Shown: positions 1 through 11,200, numbered from the stretch's first letter. The stretch is DNA of 64,000 bases from Campylorhamphus procurvoides (GCA_013396655.1 WBMV01005965.1:200506-264505); one strand, 5' to 3'. The notes: generated by a model not told the origin, from the letters alone. Numbers and translations are program-made.

Positions 1-139
1 GGCCTGGGCCTGGGCCTGCACCGAGGCTGCCCGACACCTGCCCCACCACGTACGGCTCCTCCTCCTCCTTATTCTTCTCCTCCTTCTTCTTCTTCTTCTT
101 CTCCTTCCCGGGCGCCGGGATGGCCCGACGAGCCCGCAT
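1..139 (-). CDS. RBM34: RBM34 first coding exon (partial, runs off the window)
   Basis: Read on the minus strand from an ATG at 139-137, the frame stays open for 46 codons to the window edge. It starts MRARRAIPAPG, continues with a lysine block (six AAG codons) and a Glu/Lys stretch, then reaches EPYVVGQVSGSLGAG. The last piece resembles the conserved N-terminal YxxGQVxxSL segment of vertebrate RBM34 as I remember it. RBM34 is a nucleolar RNA-binding protein with two RRM domains; those lie in later exons outside this window. In human, RBM34 lies just downstream of ARID4B in the same orientation, which is the arrangement here. The exon lies in GC-rich sequence with a promoter-like motif 28 bases upstream of the ATG. 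The lysine block is a pure triplet repeat, so its length may vary between individuals. The splice donor is not in the window. The identity rests on a short motif plus synteny, so it is probable but not certain. Confidence 0.7.
   Translation of the reverse strand, partial: MRARRAIPAPGKEKKKKKKEEKNKEEEEPYVVGQVSGSLGAGPGPG
57..108. repeat. TTC/TCC triplet microsatellite inside the RBM34 exon
   Basis: The plus strand is an almost pure pyrimidine run of CTC and TTC triplets. On the minus strand it is AAG and GAG codons, giving the Lys- and Glu-rich start of the RBM34 reading frame. A second small triplet-compatible repeat, three copies of GGCCTG at 1-18, encodes Gly-Pro in the same frame. All repeats are in multiples of three, as expected if they are translated. 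Confidence 0.85.
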
Positions 140-200
140 GGTGCCAGAGCGGGAAGGGCTCGGCAGCGTCACTTCCGACGGGCGGGGACAGATCCCGCCC
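140..200 (-). promoter_or_regulatory. RBM34 promoter-proximal region with ETS/CRE-like motif
   Basis: The minus strand carries CGGAAGTGACG at 177-167, an ETS core (CGGAAGT) joined to a CRE-like half site (TGACG), 28 bases upstream of the proposed RBM34 ATG. This composite is typical of TATA-less housekeeping promoters close to the start site. The surroundings are GC-rich with several CpGs. No TATA box is seen. The exact transcription start cannot be fixed from sequence alone. An identical motif occurs in the duplicated block at 1083-1093. Confidence 0.5.
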
Positions 201-212
201 CGCTTCTCCCAG

Positions 213-427
213 GGATCCGCCCCGCTCCCGTCCTGCTCCTCCCGAGGATCCGCCCCGCTCCCGCCCCGCTCCTCCCAAGGATCCGTCCTGCTCCTCCCAA
301 GGATCCGCCCCGCTCCCGCCCCGCTCCTCCCGAGGATCCGTCCTGCTCCTCCCAAGGATCCGCCCCGTTCCCGCCCCGCTCCTCCCAAGGATCCGTCCCG
401 ATCCAGTCCCGCTCCTCCCAAGGATCT
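213..427. repeat. GC-rich minisatellite, 33/22-bp units on an 11-bp step (copy 1)
   Basis: GGATCC(G/T) landmarks begin at 213, 246, 279, 301, 334, 356, 389 and 422. The spacings are 33, 33, 22, 33, 22, 33 and 33, all multiples of 11. A 33-bp unit is three related 11-mers (GGATCCGCCCC, GCTCCCGCCCC, GCTCCTCCCAA); the 22-bp units lack the middle one. The minus strand is G-rich, with GGG/GGGG runs separated by short loops, and so can form G-quadruplexes. The long open frames here on both strands are a consequence of the repeat and are not genes. Confidence 0.9.
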
Positions 428-494
428 GTCTCTCTCCCGCCCCGCTCCCGTCCCAGCCGCCGAGCCCTGCGGAAACATCCAGCATCAGGACCAT

Positions 495-719
495 CCTTAA
501 GCTGCGCCAGGTTGGGCACCAGGAAGAGTTTCTTCACAGAAGGAGCGATGACACACACTGGAATGGGGTGGTGGAATCACCACCGCTGGAGGTGTTTAAG
601 GGAAGACTGGACGTGGCACTGAGTGCCCTGGTGTAGTCGAGCTGGGGGTGTTCGAGTCACAGGTTGGACTCGATGGTCTCAAAGGGTCTTTTCCAATCTA
701 ATTGATTCTGTGGATCTGT
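495..719 (+). mobile_element. CR1 LINE 3' fragment (copy 1)
   Basis: The segment matches the avian CR1 3' end as I know it: an AGGAAGAGTTTCTTCACAGA-like block, then GTGGTGGAATCACC, CTGGAGGTGTTTAAG, ACTGGACGTGGCACT and GGTTGGACTCGATGGTCT, and a tail ATTCTGTGGATCTGTGG corresponding to the CR1 octamer repeats. It is 5'-truncated, as most CR1 copies are, and has no coding capacity. The element runs on the plus strand, opposite to both genes. The 5' boundary is approximate. Confidence 0.88.
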
Positions 720-1024
720 GGTCAGCATGTGATGGGGGTTGTCTCATGGGATTCCCACGCTCCACAAATCCAAGGGGAGCTGAAGCAAACAGGACAGCGC
801 TTGGGCTGTCACGTTACGCATTTGATGCAGTTTTTGAGCTGCCAGCGTTAGCAAGGTTGCTGGCACCAATGCTGAACCAAAGGCAAAACAAGAAACATAG
901 CTGTGGCATAAAGGGAAGGCATTAACCTTGACATTAACCCACCACGTATCCCCTGCCCTGCCCTCTGAATGCCAGAAAAGGTAGGGACCCTCATGGATGG
1001 GGTCAGCCCAAGAGAATACATAGN

Positions 1025-1055
1025 CGGGCGCCGGGATGGCCCGACGAGCCCGCAT
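1025..1055 (-). pseudogene. Truncated duplicate of the RBM34 start (assembly copy)
   Basis: The duplicated block repeats the RBM34 ATG (1055-1053) and its first ten codons, then stops at the N at 1024. Past the N the reading frame enters unrelated sequence, the end of copy 1. It is a by-product of the 915-bp duplication and should not be annotated as a second RBM34 start. Confidence 0.8.
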
Positions 1056-1128
1056 GGTGCCAGAGCGGGAAGGGCTCGGCAGCGTCACTTCCGACGGGCG
1101 GGGACAGATCCCGCCCCGCTTCTCCCAG

Positions 1129-1343
1129 GGATCCGCCCCGCTCCCGTCCTGCTCCTCCCGAGGATCCGCCCCGCTCCCGCCCCGCTCCTCCCAAGGATCC
1201 GTCCTGCTCCTCCCAAGGATCCGCCCCGCTCCCGCCCCGCTCCTCCCGAGGATCCGTCCTGCTCCTCCCAAGGATCCGCCCCGTTCCCGCCCCGCTCCTC
1301 CCAAGGATCCGTCCCGATCCAGTCCCGCTCCTCCCAAGGATCT
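1129..1343. repeat. GC-rich minisatellite (copy 2 of the duplicated block)
   Basis: This is the same array as at 213-427, shifted by exactly 916 bases and with no visible difference. The lack of divergence in such a mutable sequence is itself evidence that the two copies are one locus represented twice. Confidence 0.9.
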
Positions 1344-1410
1344 GTCTCTCTCCCGCCCCGCTCCCGTCCCAGCCGCCGAGCCCTGCGGAAACATCCAGCA
1401 TCAGGACCAT

Positions 1411-1635
1411 CCTTAAGCTGCGCCAGGTTGGGCACCAGGAAGAGTTTCTTCACAGAAGGAGCGATGACACACACTGGAATGGGGTGGTGGAATCACCACC
1501 GCTGGAGGTGTTTAAGGGAAGACTGGACGTGGCACTGAGTGCCCTGGTGTAGTCGAGCTGGGGGTGTTCGAGTCACAGGTTGGACTCGATGGTCTCAAAG
1601 GGTCTTTTCCAATCTAATTGATTCTGTGGATCTGT
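1411..1635 (+). mobile_element. CR1 LINE 3' fragment (copy 2 of the duplicated block)
   Basis: Identical to the CR1 fragment at 495-719, offset by 916. It belongs to the suspected false duplication and is not an independent insertion. Confidence 0.85.
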
Positions 1636-1939
1636 GGTCAGCATGTGATGGGGGTTGTCTCATGGGATTCCCACGCTCCACAAATCCAAGGGGAGCTGAA
1701 GCAAACAGGACAGCGCTTGGGCTGTCACGTTACGCATTTGATGCAGTTTTTGAGCTGCCAGCGTTAGCAAGGTTGCTGGCACCAATGCTGAACCAAAGGC
1801 AAAACAAGAAACATAGCTGTGGCATAAAGGGAAGGCATTAACCTTGACATTAACCCACCACGTATCCCCTGCCCTGCCCTCTGAATGCCAGAAAAGGTAG
1901 GGACCCTCATGGATGGGGTCAGCCCAAGAGAATACATAG

Positions 1940-3499
1940 ATTCTTAAAAACAGGCAGGTGACTGCTGCTGACATTTTAGTGGCATTTCCATTCTGCCTTC
2001 ACACAGAAGAGCAGCACTGTAGGTGACGCAGGTGGGGCAGAAGAGGCTCAACCACCATAACATATCCAGGTGACAGTGGATAAGCATTCAGCTGACTGGT
2101 TTCAGAGACTCATTGTCAGTGAAGCTCAGCAAGAGGCACAGAGCCTCCAGGAACTCTGCCTGAGAGCAAGTTCAAGCCCTGTGCTAACAGGAAAATTTTG
2201 CATCGTGATGGGAACTACCCAGTCAGGCATCAGCAGAGACTGCAAGTGAAGGGAGGTGCGAGCAATGCAGAGCCTTCAAGCAGGGCATGTTTTCTCTCTG
2301 CACATGCTGATCTCAGCTATTCCCTACATCATCAGCTGAGAGACATGCAAAACCGAGTCCATCACTCAGACAGTGTGTAAAGGATAAACCAGGGGTAGTT
2401 TGTCTCGCTTTGCCTCTCAGGTCGTGGTCTGAGCAGCACTCTGGAGTATGGGAACAGCCCAGCAGGAACTGCTAGTGGTAAACTTCCTCAGTTGCAAACA
2501 AGAGTGCACATGCCAGGCAGGGAACTCACCGACATGTAAAGCTGCATCACAGTAAGTACCCTGAAAAGCAGCTCAGATTTGACCCACTGGAACACAGGAT
2601 AAAACTGACTAACAGACTGCCAAAGGTACCTTCCTTTGTAACCACTGGAGAGTACCATTTACAGACACACTTCACAGAAGAGGTGCAGTGTAAAACTTGC
2701 AGAACAAATGACTAGTCATCAAACTGCATGAGAAGTACAATAAAATTTAAATAATCCCTGTATTAAGGAAAAGCAAAAATCTCATTTATGCAAGAACTCT
2801 GTTTGGGAGTGGGGAGGTGATTAATGAGCCCTGTTTTAAACAGGTAAACAAATTCCACCCCTCCCCCCTGACCACAGTCAGTAATTGTCACATCAAAGTA
2901 AATATGCTGGCATTAAAACTGAGAGCTGATCAAGAACTAGCAGTGTGTGAAGAGGTGACTTTGCTCTTACTTGCCCAGATATAGTTCCCATTTACATCCA
3001 TACCCGTTATGCCTACTGAGACTGAAACGCAGAACTGAACTATTGTGACTCTGATTCCACTAAATTTAAACAGGTGAAAATATCCTCTGAGTAGCCCCAC
3101 TGAAATTACTAAAATTACTCCTGTCAGTCTTGGATTACTGATAGTTCTTGACACAGGCAATGCTTCCAAAAGTTATTTATCCTGTTTGCTCTTGTCATTC
3201 TCATCAGTGATCTGTCATTTTGCAGGTGTAACAGTATTTTGGTCAACTGTAGCCAGTAGTTTGTTTCAACTGGCACTGCCTTAATGATGGGCCACACTTT
3301 TCGTTTTCTGCTGAAAAAAAAAGATGGATTTGAATTAATTGCCAAGAGGAAAATCAGGCCAAAGCACCTGCTCTACTATATCTTTATATGCCTATTACAG
3401 CACATCAAAGATCATCTGCTAAACTGATCCTGCAGCTTGATGTAATTTTCACAAACATACTACAGTTGCTTAATTAAACTATTAGAAACAAAATCAGGG
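1940..3499. other. RBM34-ARID4B intergenic spacer
   Basis: Unique, moderately AT-rich sequence between the duplicated RBM34 promoter block and the proposed end of ARID4B. I see no convincing exon, repeat family or RNA gene. The short open frames have no recognisable motif and no splice context. Confidence 0.6.
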
Positions 3500-5145
3500 A
3501 TTCACAAACTATGGCATTTTATTTCAGAGGCCTTTGCTTACATTTGTACAATATATTACATAACTCTCCATTTTCTGCAGAACCTAATATATATTTTATA
3601 GCTTTTTTCTATAAGCTTTTCCTTCAATGTCTGTCAACAAATTTTTACAGTCCTGTACAATTCTGAATACTTTGAAACCATTTTCAATAAAATCAGTTAT
3701 AACCTTAAGCGCACACTACGAAGACTGAAAATGCTTTTCTTAGAAAAGTCAAATGAAAAGGATTCTGACACTCTAGCATCTACAAACAAAATGCTTTGAA
3801 TTCTTACATGTTGTATTGCCAGAAAACAAAGAAAAACATGCCAGCCCCTATTTCCCCAGGCAAAAGAAGTACACAGAACTACAATTAAAACAGTAAAACA
3901 ATCTGTACAATAAAGTACTGTGTATTAACAGTGCCAGGTATTAAATAGCTTGAATGAACACTTCCGCAATATACAAATGTCTTACAAAGGTATAGAATTA
4001 ACAGGAGAGAGCTTGGGATCCATTCAACATAAAATCAATACAAGTGAAAACATTTTGAAGTTGGTTTTGGAATTTGTACAAGGCATTTAAAAAATTAAAC
4101 ATCTACCACTCGGCTAGCTAGTTATTTTAAAAACAACTACCCTTTTGTGGCAGTGTTGGTATCAGCAACCACAAATGATAACCTCACACCTTACTCCCTC
4201 TAGAAGTCCTCTCCTTGAAGCTTGTAATAAAATAAGCATTACAAATGAAATATTTGTTGCTTTAAGGGGAAAAGAAACATTTACAAGAAAACACAAAAAT
4301 ATACCTGTTATAATCCATTATGAATAAATATACACTTTAAACTGGCTGAATACAATCTTTATACATTAAGATTTAATACAGTTTGTTAGCCATTTTCTTT
4401 CTTTTTCATAATGTATTTTATCAAAATTAAAAAAAAATACTGTTTTATAGAAAAATGGCAAAGTACAGTAGTTTCATTCCAATTAATGGGTTCTTAAAAC
4501 CCAGAGTAACCTATTTAAGCCTAATTCAAACCTGTAAACATTAGTCAGTCTTTTTTTTTTTTTTTCTTAAAGGAATCCTCATATTTGGTTATCAGGACTG
4601 ATGTCAAACATCCTACTAACTGCAGGTTTTGAATAGATGTGCTTGACGTATACAATTAAAGCCACTATAAGGTGACTTAGCAGTTACAAAACAATTAGCT
4701 TGTACAAATGAAAATATTTTCAATATTTGTCATAAATAAATGGAAAAATATCAAATGTTCCAGCTTTAACAAAATACCAGGGAATACAGTAAGCCTTACC
4801 ACATTGATTTAGATCACCCCAACAACTATATGCTTATTGTCCTGTCTCTACAGGCAGTGAACAGCCTCCATTTGCCACAGTGGAAGGCCTTCGAGTCACT
4901 AGACTTACAATTCCCAGACAAGTTGGAAACAATTATTGCTTGAGGAAAAGCAGTTTGTTGTACTTTTTCTTCATAAAAGTGCACTTAAGTGCAAAGTTAG
5001 CTTGTCAAGAAACAACTTTAAATATAAAATAGTGCTTGTCTGAATTTTGTGCCACTGTGCAGTATAAAAAAAAAAAAAAAAAGGAAAAAAAAAAGAGTGG
5101 CCCTCAGCAGCCATTAAGTGCAAAGTGCTTTGGCAAGTCCTGCTG
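3500..5145 (-). other. ARID4B: ARID4B 3' untranslated region
   Basis: AT-rich sequence directly after the ARID4B stop codon, in the same terminal exon. It contains a long A run on the plus strand (about 5065-5094, interrupted by GG), which is a U-rich tract in the mRNA about 50 bases after the stop. No other coding frame is credible. The distal limit is set by the poly(A) signal at 3518-3523 and is accurate to perhaps 20 bases. Shorter 3' ends are possible, for example through a minus-strand ATTAAA near 4373. Confidence 0.65.
3518..3523 (-). terminator. ARID4B poly(A) signal AATAAA
   Basis: The plus strand reads TTTATT, i.e. AATAAA on the transcript strand, followed within about 10-35 bases by a G/U-rich stretch (GTTTGTG, then TGATTTTGTTT). 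This is the usual layout of a strong polyadenylation site and would end the mRNA near 3500, giving a 3' UTR of about 1.65 kb. Confidence 0.6.
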
Positions 5146-5276
5146 TCACCTGCACTCAACTGACATTCCATTCTGTGACGAACTTGACATGGATGGTTCT
5201 GCTAACGTTAACATAACTGCAGCCGTAATGGAACTGGAGGAAGGTGAGGAGGAGGAAGATGATGTAGTAGCAGCAC
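5146..5276 (-). CDS. ARID4B: ARID4B exon 24 (terminal coding part)
   Basis: Acceptor CAG ends at 5277; the first two bases finish a Ser codon begun in exon 23. It encodes residues 1267-1309: SAATT, a serine run, then [15 protein letters not shown] and the C-terminus QNGMSVECR, followed by TGA at 5148-5146. The end VECR is the same as in mammalian ARID4B as I remember it. The intron to exon 23 is 5277-6219; nothing else was recognised in it. Confidence 0.95.
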
Positions 5277-8200
5277 CTGCACAGGAAAAGGAAAACACAG
5301 GTTACAGGGATTTATAAATCAAGCAATAAAAATGTCTTCCTATTCAACAACAAGCATTGGTATACACTGACTCGAGCAACTAATGCCTAGCAACTAAAAG
5401 GAAGAAAGCCTCCATTCCCTAATTTTTCTAGGAAATACCTTTACAGAAGTACTGCCTTGCACACAGCTGAGTATAGCCTTGTAGGCCTGGTTCCTCAACC
5501 ACCCAGTTCCAGGGCCTAGCCAAAGGGTGCCAGAGCTCATTCCTGAGCCAGCAGCACAGTCACCTGTTCCCTTTCCTTCCTGTGGGATCAGCACTGTGTC
5601 TGCACACACACCCTGCTCTGGCAACCAAGCAGCAACTGCAATTCCCATGCGACAGCTGCAGCCATAAAACCTTACTACATGTGGCATTTCTCACCCTGAG
5701 AAAATGATGCTTTGAGCATTCCTAGAAGCAGGCACACTAGAAGCAATAGGTGCAGCAGCTTCAGAAAGATGAGCAATTTGATTGGTCTCCCTTAAACTCA
5801 TGGAAAAAAACCTTTGTCCCAAGGGAAAAGCACTAACTAGGCCCATAAGCAATACTACAGTAAATTTATCTGTAATTTGAAGACAAGTTATAAATACCCT
5901 TAGATTTTTTTCATTTTACTTTGTTCATTGCATAGAACAAGTTTCTGGGGATTTTTTCCTGTGTAGTAGTTCTATCTTAACAGGATTAAAGAGATTGCAT
6001 GCCTTCTTAATGCTCTTCCCTTACATAATCACTGGGTATCTAATCCCTACCTTCTAAAGGTCATAAAATAACTGCACACAGCATTTCCAAGAAAACCAAA
6101 TGAAACCACACTTCTAATGGCAAACGTCTCCCTATAAATTATCCAATTCTTGTTAGCATTTTAATAACATGACATGCAATTCAGCTCTCTAAAAGAAGAA
6201 TTTAGTTCCCAGCACTTACTTTCCCGCTCTTTTTTCTTTAAGCGCTTTCTTCTTCGGTCAATGGAAGCCACCTCAGATTTCAAGGACAGGTAATGTTTCC
6301 TGATTTCTTGCAGCTTTTCTTGGAGGACTGTTATGCGCTCGGCGCTAGTCAAATTTTCCAAGTCAGCTACAAGTTAAACAATCTTGGTTAATTATTGCTT
6401 ATTAAGCATTTCCAAACACTTCTGAATGTCAGTGAAGTGGGAAGTACTCAAATCTTAGTGATGTGCTTTAAGGCAGCAGACAGCAAAGCTAAGAAACACA
6501 GCAGCAGCTGCTGTTTATTACCACAAATTTGTTCATTTTTTAACTATTTGTACAAGATACCACCATAGTTTTTTTTTTGTTTGTTTGTTTTTTAAGGAAG
6601 AGCTAAAATGCATTCCTCTCCCCACAGGAAGGAAAAGAAAATAAAATTAAGACAACTGGTGAAAACATGAGGGCCAAAACTAGCTTTGAGCCTGTTATTT
6701 TCAGTCCGTGCTAGAGTTCAGTTTGGCCCAAGACACCAGGAAGGATAGCCGTTCCTGACATGTCTTGGCTGTTACAGAACAAGCAGGTTACAACAGGACT
6801 CTGAATAGCTTGGAGTGGTTCCAGCGGAGTCCGTGGCACAGGGGCTGTAAGGTACAGCCACCAGGGACAAGGCATGTGAGCTGCCCTCTGGCTGTTTCCA
6901 GCTGGGAGCTCTCCACAGCATGGCTCACAGCTCTGGGCAGCACTGGCAGGAGACGTTCTCGGTTCAGTCCAGGGAAGCCACACTCGAGACACTTCATTCA
7001 AAGACATTTAAGAATCATTTAAACTACTGTATGGGGTGCAGAATGCAGTTCATTAACCTATAATGAAGGTAGCACCCAAGGACCAAAAGCCACAACTATA
7101 TTAGGCTGTGGAAAAATGCGGAAAGCTCAGAGACACTGCAAGTGTCTTTGACTCTGCAACAGCAGGAAATGTGTCTAACAGCACTCCACAGACGCTCTTC
7201 TGCCAAGCAACTTCAGCATGTGGAATGCAGCCAAGATAGAAAGAAAGCAAGGAGCAAAAGCCTTTTAAATGTGTTGCACCAGGAAAGTGTTCAATGAATC
7301 TCAACAGGCCAGTAAGTGGTAATAAAGACCTTTCACATTACATTGAAGAGCATCAGAATGTAACTTCACTGTACAGTACTAGGAGAAAAATACTTTTAAG
7401 AAGTAGAGTAATGCTGAGAGTCAGGGCTACAGAGATAAAAAACCCCAACAAAACAGCATGGTCACATTCAATGAAAAAGTTGCACTAATATCAGGGCATT
7501 AGGCCACTGATCTCTTTTTCAGATAGGCAAATGCATGATCCTTTCCACACTGCTCACCTCTACCAATACCTAGCTCACCCCTAGCAGAACCTGTAGCTTG
7601 ATTGAAACACAGGGGAAGTCCTTAACATTAGAAACAGTAAACACGTCCCTGGTCACTAAGGCAAAATGGAAGGGGAAAACCCAATCAATCACCTAAGTGC
7701 CTGAACACTAGAGAACGAGGAGTAGAACAGCAAGGAAACATCAAGAGAAGAAGAACACAGACTAGGTAACGCTCATGCCATAATGACAGGTATGCACAGG
7801 ACAGCAAAAACTGCAAGTCAGAACAGGAGCCATATCTAAAAACAGTCCTGGAAGAGTGTGATATAGGCAGTTCCCTGTGCTGCAATTGCAAAAAAAGAAA
7901 CAAACCATTTTTTTAAAATGAGAATTTATAAAAAAATTAAGCAAACTCAGGATGGGGAAAAAACCCCACCAAAATACAGAAAATTCAAAAAGCCTTTTAA
8001 TACTATACCACAGGATGCAACAGGGTGTGTTTTCAAGAAAATACTTACACATTTGAAAACTCCATTTGTAAACTTTGGGCAAACGATTATTCTGTTCTTT
8101 GAGATCAGACTCCTTCTCTCCATTCTTCCCACATTTTCCTGAGGATTGTGTTCTTGTGAGTGATTTGGTTTGGTGAGACTTCATGCCAGTAGAACCCGAT

Positions 8201-11200
8201 TTTGCTGACTGAGACTTGGACACGCTTTCACCAGCAGATAGTTCATCACTGTCACTGCTGTTTGCTGAAGAAACAAGAAGACATATTGTTACAAAACCAA
8301 GCCCAAAACAAAGCCTATCAGAAGGTACCAGTATGCTGATTTTCATTTAACGGGAGTTTATTTAAACCAAATCTTTTTACTCTAAAATGGCAGAACCCAT
8401 GCTGGTGTAGCAGCTTGGCACACAGCTCTCTGCAGCACTGGGTGCCCCAGTACAGAACTGCAAACCAGGTATATACTGGGGTCCCTCTGATTTTGGCACA
8501 CTGTCAAAGGAAAACCTTGCACTGGAAACACCACCCGGTTAGTTGCTGTGCAAGCAGACTCAGGGCTGTTCTGTGTACTTATGGGAACCAAGATCCTACA
8601 GAGATAAAGGGGAGATTAAAGTATCAGACTCTGGTACCACAATCCATCCAAAAGTCTGGCAAGGATATTGCTGAAAGTGTGTGTGCAAAAGCACAAGGAG
8701 ATGGGGGCTAAGGACATGCTTCTTGTAAGGAGACTTGAATACAATCCAGCTTCTCAAGGTCCCCAGAGGGAGGATGCACTCTTCTCTCCGAATGATTCAC
8801 AACAACATCACACTTGTTGCTCTAGAACCACAGCTATAAATAAATTGCCTACATTAGAAATAAGCCAAATAGGCAGTCCAATGTGTCAGCACAGGTGTCA
8901 AAGTGAACCACATCTGTCTGCTTATGGGGCTGTACTTTTTCTAAAAGTTCACAACACTGACTGTTATGTTCCATCTCCCATTTACCTTTTTTAATATCAA
9001 TTTCTAAGACAGTATTTTATATATATATATATATAAACTTCTTTCTCATTTTAGAGCAAACAGTTACAGAAATTTTTTTTATTTTTAGGACATGTGTAGC
9101 AGAATTGAAAGTAAACAACTGACCTTTTTTTTGTTATGTGTCACCTTATTTATTTTATTTTTCCTCTACTAAAATGACTATCAATAATCTGAATATGTGT
9201 GACAATCTACAAATACCTCAGACATGACGATAATTTTTTTTAATTTTGGAGAAAGTTCTTAAGCTGACCCAAAACAAAAGAACTTCACCTCAAGTGGAAC
9301 TTTAACCATGAAGCAACAGGCTGAACACAGTTTTCTAATCAAACTGCTCAAAGAAGAGTAACAAAGTAATCTGTCTGAAAGGCAAGATTCATGAGTAATA
9401 ACTGAAAGGATGATGGGTGTTTTTAGCATTACTAAAACAAAACTGGGGTGAAAGCAGGGGCAAGAGACTGTAATTCAACACAAGTCCAGTGAAGCAATGG
9501 AATAAAATGACTAGGAAATCCACAGAATCTCCATCATTAGAGTTGTTTAAAAACATATGTGGAATTCATATTTATCAAGAAAAATGTATGCCTCAGCTGT
9601 ACCTGCCCTGAGTGTTGACAAAATGAACCCTGAAAGTTTCTTTTGGTCCTGACCTTTATGCTTTGGTGATCTACACAGGAGAAACTGAATACCAAGATAC
9701 CCATAGTATGAAGGAACTTGGCTGGCTGCAGAGTTGCTGGTGTTGGCTGGTTTAATGCAAAGGCAAGAGCTGAAGCTGCTACAAAAGCAGGTTTAACAGA
9801 TATACCTGAATTTTGCAAAGGCATGCTTTTTGCTTACAAATGACTCCACATTTTATCTGTTCTCCTTATTACATTCAGCAGTCCCTGAAGCCTAACAAAA
9901 AGAGCACACAAATATCAGGACTATGAGGTACAAGAAACAACTCTAGTTTTGAAGTGCTTGCATCTGATGAAGACACAGGTTGAGAGAAAGGGGTAAATTC
10001 ACCAAAGCCAAGGGAATAATGGCAAGGATAAAAGTGGTGTATTAGTTCTGCAAATTCAGTCTCTTTTGTTACTTTAATTCCTGGGGCAAGGGAAGGAATA
10101 AGGATTATAGAAGGAGGAGACTAAAGAAATGGAATTTAAAAGTATAAGAAAATACAAAAAGGAGACCAGTGAACATGAAGGATGGGTGGGGTGAAAGCAA
10201 ATATCAGACCAAAAAGCACAGACTTTTAGTAAAAGCTGTTAAAAGAAAGCAAGTGGGGAGGGAAGGAAGAGACGTGAGGGAAAGAGAGGAAGAAAGGCAT
10301 GGTGTATGCTTTCTATCCTTGCTTTAACTGCATTTTTTAGTTATCCTTCAGACTTCCTTCTCTAGCTGACTGTTTTCCTGATATTCTTTGTAACAGTGAA
10401 ATAAAGTGGTAATTGATCTTGTTGTCTCCCAAAAACGTGCATATGACCCCTGATACACCTCTGCTTTTATTAAGCTACCCTGTACTGTGGTTTCTATTCA
10501 GATCAGCTTCTACAACAAAACTGCAAAAGCTACATTATTTACTGAAGATGTAACAAGACAGCACAGGAAGAAAACAAGGTATCTGCTACATGGTAGAGAT
10601 ATTAACCTCTAAAAACTAATCCTGCAGAAAATACAGAATATAATTTCCTTCAGGTCCCAGTTGCCCCCTCTAAAACAGTCAGTTATGGTGATACAGAGAT
10701 ACCTGTCCCAATTCTGCCATGTGTAAAATACTCTCTCTTCTTAGTCTTCCTGAATTACACAATACTAAGGACCTCTTTGAAATAGAGGTAATATGATAGA
10801 AGTAATACAAGACATTTGAAAACACTTCAGCATTGAGATAGAGCAGTTTCTTCATTTAAACAGTACTAAGAATTCCCTGAGGAGAACATTTTGTCCTAAC
10901 ACATTTTTTATTTCCAGACTTCATCTACAATCATTTGAACAAATGACATAGTACTTGTGCACATTTCTTTTCATACTAAGCTGCTGTACTTACTAGTTTT
11001 ACTCTTCTTTTTGTTGTTCACTGATGTTTTGTGACTTCTTTTCTGCTTTTTTGAGGAGCTGCCTGCTCCCTGAACATCTTTAAGTCTTTTCTGGCCTGTA
11101 CAGACTATAATTGGGAAAAGAAAAAAGAGACGAAATTGAAATTAAATAAATGCTTGCACTTCTTGTGTGTTTTTCTCAGTCACAAAAAAATTCCCCAAAA

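Larger units (their letters stand above)
109..1939. repeat. Perfect direct duplication of 915 bp separated by one N (likely assembly artefact)
   Basis: Bases 109-1023 and 1025-1939 appear identical at an offset of 916 across the RBM34 start, minisatellite, CR1 fragment and following unique sequence. The only base between them is an N at 1024. Everything downstream of copy 2 is new, and everything upstream of copy 1 is RBM34 exon. Collapsing to one copy restores a continuous locus. A recent real tandem duplication would not be expected to carry an N exactly at its junction, so two contigs with an unrecognised overlap are the simplest explanation. Confidence 0.93.

Noticed and set aside
213..427. 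Regularly spaced repeat resembling a CRISPR array
   Set aside because: The units are contiguous with no unique spacers, and this is vertebrate sequence.
69..558. Long overlapping open frames on both strands (repeated at 744-1538), rich in Arg/Gly/Pro/Ser
   Set aside because: They read through the GC-rich minisatellite in several frames at once. The repetitive composition without stop codons explains them.
5036..5317. Plus-strand open frame with a Lys run and a Glu/Asp tail
   Set aside because: Overlaps the ARID4B stop codon region in antisense; the Lys run is the A tract of the 3' UTR.
6700..6990. GC-richer patch with open frames on both strands in intron 22
   Set aside because: No similarity I can name and no conserved splice structure; possibly an old repeat, but unsupported.
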